Notes under the pieces: model-generated
The model's database searches: none
Told to the model about the DNA's origin: nothing
What the model saw: only the letters and a program-made list of their open reading frames with translations
DNA from: Desulfobacterales bacterium C00003060
GTDB lineage: Bacteria; Desulfobacterota; Desulfobacteria; Desulfobacterales; C00003060
Reading direction: 5' to 3'
NCBI GenBank assembly: GCA_001751085.1
Contig: MAXP01000074.1
Coordinates: 1 to 8,616, forward strand
Length of the DNA: 8,616 nucleotides
Program-made: the position numbers and the translations under genes
Shown: one piece after another, positions 3,272-8,616 of the stretch
How the letters are laid out: every line of letters starts with the position of its first letter
How positions within the stretch are numbered: position 1 is the stretch's first letter

Positions 3272-5890
3272 TTGAACAAAGGAATAGTCAGAACATGGAT
3301 GGACGCTGCTCTTCATGGCAGTCACGATTATTATGCATGTAGTTTGCCGAAAAAGTTGGGGTTTTTGGTATCCTTGGTCCTGAGGTCATTGTTTTCCGGT
3401 GTCTATATTAATCCTACCCAGACTGCATTCCTGAAAAACCTTTCCAAAGACGCTATCATCATCTACGCCTCCAAGTACAAGAGCCGCTTTGAATATCTGT
3501 TTTATCATGTCCGATATAAAGAAGAAACCATCCCCTTTCCGGAAATCGGGTTTGAATATAGGATCTTTCTCTGGCAGAAAATATCCAGGCTCATTCGTAT
3601 CGCCCTTGCCCACGTGGATTATTTTTTCAGGCACAAGACCTTTCCAAATCCCTATGAATCAGGTTACTTCCAACGTCAATTGGAAGCGGGATCTGCGGCC
3701 TTTCTCTCTCTCGTTGACCGAAAAGGATTCTATCATCGATTTGTAAAGGCCAAGCAGGACCCTTTGAAGTATCTTATTGAGCTGCAGGGCATGACTGATC
3801 GTCCGGTGTACATAGTACCCCAGTGGCTCCTTTTCAGTAGAAAGCCCCACCGTCCTCCTCGCAGTCTTTTTGATATCATCTTCGGTATTCATGAAAATCC
3901 GGGGCCGCTCCGTCGATGGGCTGTTGTTTTGCGAACCCCGCAAAAGGCATCTGTAGAGATCTCAGACCCGGTCAACCTCAAGGATTTTCTTCGGAAGCCT
4001 GAAAACCAGGGTCGAGACCTTGAACAGCTCTCATTTATTCTCCGAAACAGGCTTCTGGAGCAAATGAATCGCCACCGCCAGAGCATCACCGGGCCGGTAG
4101 TCAAGACGCGACAGGAACTAAAAGAGCTCGTATTGAGAAACAGACAGTTCCAAGATTTTATGAAACGCTATGCCCGATCTCAAAACAAAGATATCAGCGA
4201 GATCTACAAGAAAAGCGATGCCTATCTGAATGAAATCGCAGCGGATTACAGCGCCACTTTCATTCAGGCCCTCTCCATGATCGTCGGATGGATATGGAAG
4301 ACCATGTTTGATGGTATCACACTCGATATGGAAGGGTTGCGCCGTGTGAAAAGTGCAGCTACAAAGGCGCCACTTGTCTTTGTCCCTTGCCATAAGAGCC
4401 ATTTTGATTACCTGATTCTTAACGAAGTTTTGTATAGCAATAACATGCCCTGCCCTCATACAGCAGCAGGGCACAACCTTGCCTTCTGGCCCATGGGGCC
4501 CGTTTTCAGGAAGAGCGGTGCCTTTTTCCTTAAACGAACTTTTCACGGGGCAAAGCTGTACGCGGCAGTCTTTTCCGGATATGTTCACATGCTAATTGAC
4601 CAAGGTTTCAATATCGAGTTTTTTATCGAGGGGGGACGGAGTCGGACAGGAAAGATGGTTCTCCCGAAAACAGGCCTGGTGTCTATACTACTGGATGCAT
4701 ATAAGAATGGTGTCTGTCGAGACTTGATGTTTGTGCCTGTCTACGTCGGATATGACCGCCTTCTGGAAGAAAGCGCCATTTTAAAGGAATTGGAAGGAAT
4801 CCAAAAGAAACAGGAGAGTTTCTGGCAACTGATTCGGGCCAGAAAGGTTCTGAAAAAGCGATACGGTCGTATATACGTCCAGTTTGCTGATCCGATCTCG
4901 CTTGAAGCCCTGGTATCAAGATCCGACCAATCCATGCAGGAGATGGACCAAGCGGAATATCAGGCCCTGGGGCGTAATCTTTCCTATAGGATCATAAATG
5001 CAATCAATCGAATCTCGGTAGTCACGCCTCAGGCACTCACAGCCTGTGCTATCCTGAATTATCCCAGACCGCGTTTCAGCCAAAAAGAAATCATGGGCTA
5101 TGTGGAGACTTACTTAAACTGTTTGCATTCCCAAAAGGCCCGGTTGTCGCAAAATCTTGACGACACCTACCATGCCGTTGAAGATGTCTTAGCCATGTAT
5201 AACGATCGCAGGTTTATCGGGAGACAAAGAGGAAAGGGCCAGGATAGCACAGCCATTGATGAGAAATGGTATCTGGTCTGGGAAAACAAACGCTTAACCC
5301 TTGAATATTACAAGAACAACTGCATCCATTTTTTTATTCCGGCAGCATACACTGCTTTATCGATCCTTTCCTCTGACGCGTTTCAATTCTCGGTATCCAC
5401 ATTACAGTCCGATTACAATTTCTTGCAGGATTTCTTCAAGTATGAATTCGCCTATGACGTAGACAAGACTCCCGGGTATATGTTCAGAAAAACCATCAAG
5501 GCCTTCATTGATGACGCCATCCTTATGCCTCATCCTACCCTGCCCGACACATACAATATTACTGCTGCGGGTTTCCGCAAACTGTTGTGTTTTGCAAGTT
5601 TCCTCAAGACCTATTTTGAATCATACTGGGTAGTACTCAAGGTACTGAAAGCACATAATCGGCGTGACCTGGTCAAGAAAGAGCGAATGAAAAAGATCCG
5701 GGTAATGGGAAATCAGTTATACAAGCAACGGGAAATCGAAAGGAGTGAGGCCCTTTCTCAAGTCAATTACGAGAACGGGCTGACATTTTTCAATTTCAAA
5801 GGGATCAGAGGGGCCGAAGACGAAGAAAGGATTGAATTTTATACCCAGGTCATCCAAAAATACTTGAATTGTTTCATGGTTCAGAAATAG
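3272..5890 (+). CDS. plsB: Glycerol-3-phosphate acyltransferase, PlsB family
   Basis: Inner-membrane-associated enzyme expected to acylate sn-glycerol 3-phosphate at position 1 with acyl-ACP or acyl-CoA, the first step of phospholipid synthesis. The 872 residues (E. coli PlsB has 807) contain the four acyltransferase blocks in order: HKSHFD (374-379, the HX4D catalytic motif), GAFFLKR (416-422), FIEGGRSRTGK (451-461) and FVPVYVGYD (487-495). GGRSRTG rather than the PlsC-type PEGTRS marks the PlsB branch. The roughly 360-residue N-terminal region also looks PlsB-like, for example YIVPQWLLFSR (180-190), and a long C-terminal domain follows. The start is probably TTG 3272; ATG 3299 is the alternative. 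It has its own likely promoter at 3170-3197 and ends 9 bases from the stop of the convergent peptidase gene. Specificity for glycerol phosphate rather than another alcohol is inferred from the family. Confidence 0.88.
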   Translation: MNKGIVRTWMDAALHGSHDYYACSLPKKLGFLVSLVLRSLFSGVYINPTQTAFLKNLSKDAIIIYASKYKSRFEYLFYHVRYKEETIPFPEIGFEYRIFLWQKISRLIRIALAHVDYFFRHKTFPNPYESGYFQRQLEAGSAAFLSLVDRKGFYHRFVKAKQDPLKYLIELQGMTDRPVYIVPQWLLFSRKPHRPPRSLFDIIFGIHENPGPLRRWAVVLRTPQKASVEISDPVNLKDFLRKPENQGRDLEQLSFILRNRLLEQMNRHRQSITGPVVKTRQELKELVLRNRQFQDFMKRYARSQNKDISEIYKKSDAYLNEIAADYSATFIQALSMIVGWIWKTMFDGITLDMEGLRRVKSAATKAPLVFVPCHKSHFDYLILNEVLYSNNMPCPHTAAGHNLAFWPMGPVFRKSGAFFLKRTFHGAKLYAAVFSGYVHMLIDQGFNIEFFIEGGRSRTGKMVLPKTGLVSILLDAYKNGVCRDLMFVPVYVGYDRLLEESAILKELEGIQKKQESFWQLIRARKVLKKRYGRIYVQFADPISLEALVSRSDQSMQEMDQAEYQALGRNLSYRIINAINRISVVTPQALTACAILNYPRPRFSQKEIMGYVETYLNCLHSQKARLSQNLDDTYHAVEDVLAMYNDRRFIGRQRGKGQDSTAIDEKWYLVWENKRLTLEYYKNNCIHFFIPAAYTALSILSSDAFQFSVSTLQSDYNFLQDFFKYEFAYDVDKTPGYMFRKTIKAFIDDAILMPHPTLPDTYNITAAGFRKLLCFASFLKTYFESYWVVLKVLKAHNRRDLVKKERMKKIRVMGNQLYKQREIERSEALSQVNYENGLTFFNFKGIRGAEDEERIEFYTQVIQKYLNCFMVQK

Positions 5891-5899
5891 CAGTTACCT

Positions 5900-8616
5900 T
5901 CAGTTCACTTCAGGCATTTGTTTGGGTTTTGTAGCTACGGTGAGATGGTGGGCGAAGAGTTTTCTTGCCACCCGCAAGACGTCGCTCGCGGTAACACGCT
6001 GAATGAGACCAGGATATTTACTATCATAGTCATAGCCCAATCCTGAGATCTCGTTTGCAGCGGCACTTGAGGCCTGAGACGCAATTGTTTCCAGGCCGAT
6101 CTCATGTGCGGTTATGCACATGTTTTTGGCCCTCTCCAGGGTTGTGGGGTCTACCTCCATGTTTTGAATCAAGGCCATCTTATCCAAAATAATCTTGAGA
6201 ACTTCTTCATAATTGTCGAGAGTGGTCTGGGCCACTATCCCGAAATATCCGCCATCGATCCCAAAGGCGGGATAGGCATGGACCAAATAAACCAGGGATT
6301 TGTCTCCGCCTCTTAGGGCGTCATGGAGCCACCCACTGGGATATCCGATACCCGAAACAATGGCGTCCAACACATCCACCACAGGGCAGTCATTGTCGGC
6401 AAGAGTCAGGCCGTTATACCCCACAACGATAGCTGCCGACGTCTTCTCGTTGAATATCTCAAACGCTTCGTCCTGGATAATATTTTGGGTCTCCATTTCA
6501 ATGATAGGCTGTTCCAGAATACCGGGTTGAAAATCCTCAAACATGTTCTCGATTTTTGAAGTCACTGTCTCTGGGTCCATGTCTCCGAATACGGCCAAAA
6601 CTGCATTGTTCGGCATGATGATCGATTCGTAGAAATCTCCTATGTCTCTACCAGAGACCATCTCCACGACTTGGGCTGAGCCGATCACATCATTTCGGTA
6701 GGGATGATTACAGTAATAATGCCGCTTGAAGAGTCTGGTGATTTCCGACGTCCAATGCTCATCCAGTCTTTGGATGGCAAGGAGGGTCTCCTTGCGTTGC
6801 TTTTCGATTTCACTTCCCGGAAATGTGGGATGGATAACCACGTCGCAAAGCAAGTCAAGGGCAATATCGAGGTGTTCCTTTAATACTGAAACGGACACGC
6901 TCACGACATTGTGTCCTGAGTTCGATCGGATCGATCCGCCCACATCTTCGATGGTCTCTGCAATCTGGATCTTCGATCGGTTCTTCGTACCCTTGGTCAG
7001 AAGGGATGCCATAAAGCGAGAAATGCCTGGCTTCTCCACCGGCTCGAACCGAAGTCCGCCCTTTGCCATGAATTGTAAGTCAACAATGGGGGAGGCTGTA
7101 TCCCTTTTCAGAAGAAGCGTCATCTGATTCGGTAGTATGATTTTGTGAATTTTTTCCTGCGACTCAGATCTCGGTGTTGACAATACCCTGCTTTCCGATT
7201 CCGCATCAGGGGGCTTGATCACCGCAAGGGTCATGCGGCCCTTCTGAAAGTACTCATTGGCTATCCGCCTCACGTCTTCAGGGGTAACCTCCTGTATTCT
7301 TGACACGTAATTCTCACTGAAATATGGATCCCCCGTGGCTACCCAATTCAAGGCAAGCTGGCCGGCTTGGCTTTGTACCGACTCCTGCCCAAAGATATGA
7401 TTTGCGAGAACCTTGTTCTTGGCCCGTGCCATGGATTCTTCACTTACCAAGTTTTTTTGAACGTCTGAGAGTTCTTCCCGGATCGCATCAATTGCCCTGG
7501 ACAGATTGTCATATTCGAGATCCATAGAGATCAGGAACTGGCCTTTCACATAAGCAGGGGTCCAGCTTCCAGCGCTGATCGAAAGGACCAGTTTTCTCTT
7601 ATCACGTATTGTTTGATAGAGCCTTGAGGTACGGCCATCTCCCATGATGACCGCCAGCACATCAAGGGGATAAAGGTCCGGATTGGCCAAGGCAACGGTT
7701 CCAAAGCCAAGTTGAGCCTGTGCGACCCTTGCCATAGGCAAGCGCTTTTCTACTCTGCGCGGGGCAAGCTGTCGTGGTTCTGCCGGAAGAACATATGGGG
7801 GATTTGTGGAGCCTTGCACGCCCCCTGCAAGATCGATGACTGTTTTTAGTACCTCCTCTTTGTCAACGTCTCCGACCACAGAAACGACCATATTCTCCGG
7901 CGTATACCATCTACGATAATGCGCTATGAGATCATCCTTGTCCATTTTGAGAAAGACCTCTCTTTCGCCAATAACCGGGTACCGGACGGGATGCTTGCGG
8001 TATGCTGTTTCCATAAATAAATACCAGAGTTGCCGGGAGGGATCATTTTCGCCCAACTGAAATTCCTGAAGGATTACACCCTGTTCTCTCTGATATTCGG
8101 TCTCATCAAATTGACAGTCGGTCACAAAGGCCAAAAGCAGTGACAGGGCCTCTTTGCAATGTTCCCGTATGGTCTTGATGAAATAGACTGTATGGGCATA
8201 ACTCGTGTAGGCGTTTGTAATCCCGCCCAAGGCTTGAAGACGCTCCTTGATCTGTGCCTCGCTAAGCCGTGAGGTTGTGCCCCCTGAAACCACATGCTCA
8301 AGATAGTGAGAAAGGCCCCCTTTGGTACACTGACCCTCGTAGATCGATCCAGTCTTGACCAGTATCTGTGATGATATAACCTCAGATCCATGAGACTCAC
8401 GAATCAATACGCTGAGCCCATTTTTCAAGACAACAAACAGATCATCGGGTTTGGAAGGGATGACGCGATTGATCCATGGGCTATCTAAAACATCGGTTTT
8501 GCATTGAGTTGGCGTACCTGAACCTGTTTCCGCATATACATAGCTAAGGGAAGGGAAAACAAGGCAAAGCACTGTTAATAAGAATACGGCACCAACCTTT
8601 TCAATATGGGGCTTTA
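5900..8616 (-). CDS. Secreted two-domain M16 zinc metallopeptidase, 5' end outside window
   Basis: Pitrilysin/insulinase-type protease, expected to cut unfolded peptides in the periplasm. Numbering from the in-frame GTG at 8572: the zinc site is HYLEH (89-93) with the third ligand E170 (VILQE), the normal HXXEH-X76-E spacing. The second half (about 475-890) repeats the fold but has GISRFMASLL (516-525) where the zinc motif would be, so it is non-catalytic; it keeps a substrate-binding R754/Y762 pair. The duplication also shows in SVVGDVD (231-237) and AVFGDMD (660-666). The GTG is unlikely to be the true start: it has no ribosome site and the frame stays open for 14 more codons to the window edge. 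Those codons complete a signal peptide, with a KPHIEK n-region, hydrophobic VGAVFLLTVLCLVF and cleavage after YVYA. In-window length is 904 residues. Fused active-inactive M16 pairs are known. It converges on the plsB gene. Confidence 0.93.
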   Translation of the reverse strand, partial: KPHIEKVGAVFLLTVLCLVFPSLSYVYAETGSGTPTQCKTDVLDSPWINRVIPSKPDDLFVVLKNGLSVLIRESHGSEVISSQILVKTGSIYEGQCTKGGLSHYLEHVVSGGTTSRLSEAQIKERLQALGGITNAYTSYAHTVYFIKTIREHCKEALSLLLAFVTDCQFDETEYQREQGVILQEFQLGENDPSRQLWYLFMETAYRKHPVRYPVIGEREVFLKMDKDDLIAHYRRWYTPENMVVSVVGDVDKEEVLKTVIDLAGGVQGSTNPPYVLPAEPRQLAPRRVEKRLPMARVAQAQLGFGTVALANPDLYPLDVLAVIMGDGRTSRLYQTIRDKRKLVLSISAGSWTPAYVKGQFLISMDLEYDNLSRAIDAIREELSDVQKNLVSEESMARAKNKVLANHIFGQESVQSQAGQLALNWVATGDPYFSENYVSRIQEVTPEDVRRIANEYFQKGRMTLAVIKPPDAESESRVLSTPRSESQEKIHKIILPNQMTLLLKRDTASPIVDLQFMAKGGLRFEPVEKPGISRFMASLLTKGTKNRSKIQIAETIEDVGGSIRSNSGHNVVSVSVSVLKEHLDIALDLLCDVVIHPTFPGSEIEKQRKETLLAIQRLDEHWTSEITRLFKRHYYCNHPYRNDVIGSAQVVEMVSGRDIGDFYESIIMPNNAVLAVFGDMDPETVTSKIENMFEDFQPGILEQPIIEMETQNIIQDEAFEIFNEKTSAAIVVGYNGLTLADNDCPVVDVLDAIVSGIGYPSGWLHDALRGGDKSLVYLVHAYPAFGIDGGYFGIVAQTTLDNYEEVLKIILDKMALIQNMEVDPTTLERAKNMCITAHEIGLETIASQASSAAANEISGLGYDYDSKYPGLIQRVTASDVLRVARKLFAHHLTVATKPKQMPEVN

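Noticed and set aside
4118..4588. Open frame of 156 codons on the - strand within the acyltransferase gene.
   Set aside because: It lies opposite the conserved acyltransferase motifs and has no recognisable protein features.
6726..7127. Open frame of 133 codons on the + strand within the peptidase gene.
   Set aside because: It is antisense to the conserved M16 gene, with serine/arginine-rich composition typical of an antisense shadow.

Overview
The window reads as chromosomal DNA from a Gram-negative bacterium, most likely a member of the Desulfobacterota (former Deltaproteobacteria). This rests on the style of the proteins: a PlsB-type acyltransferase, two small proteins of a kind I associate with that group, and intergenic DNA rich in 'gaaatttgaaatt' and 'acctttga' motifs. 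No marker gene is present, so the assignment is an inference. Base composition is mid-range by eye.

Layout. Bases 1-59 are the end of a short repeat element cut by the window edge. Bases 141-1952 hold two metabolic genes on the + strand: folP (dihydropteroate synthase, folate synthesis) and coaX (type III pantothenate kinase, first step of CoA synthesis). They are closed by a hairpin at 2076-2113 that can terminate transcription from both sides. Two small genes follow on the - strand: a two-helix membrane protein with a coiled-coil tail (2191-2478) and a soluble protein of unknown function (2803-3138). From 3272 a large + strand gene encodes a PlsB-family glycerol-3-phosphate acyltransferase. 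It converges, with a 9-base gap, on a large - strand gene for a secreted two-domain M16 zinc peptidase, whose 5' end lies outside the window.

The most notable non-coding find is a 208-bp non-coding mobile element (MITE-like) at 2523-2730. It has 11-bp perfect terminal inverted repeats (GGCATCCTTCA...TGAAGGATGCC), further nested inverted repeats, and a perfect 8-bp target duplication (CAAAAATA) on both sides. It sits between the two small - strand genes, immediately upstream of the -10-like box of the membrane-protein gene. The fragment at 1-59 matches its left end at 57 of 59 positions in the opposite orientation, so a second copy begins at the window edge. The two copies bracket folP, coaX and the small membrane-protein gene.

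The genes are mostly housekeeping (folate, CoA, phospholipid synthesis and periplasmic proteolysis). I see no defence system, CRISPR array, RNA gene or phage gene. The unexplained parts are the MITE family, the two small proteins, an 8-bp inverted repeat in the divergent promoter region at 3139-3271, and a short open frame ending 4 bases before coaX.
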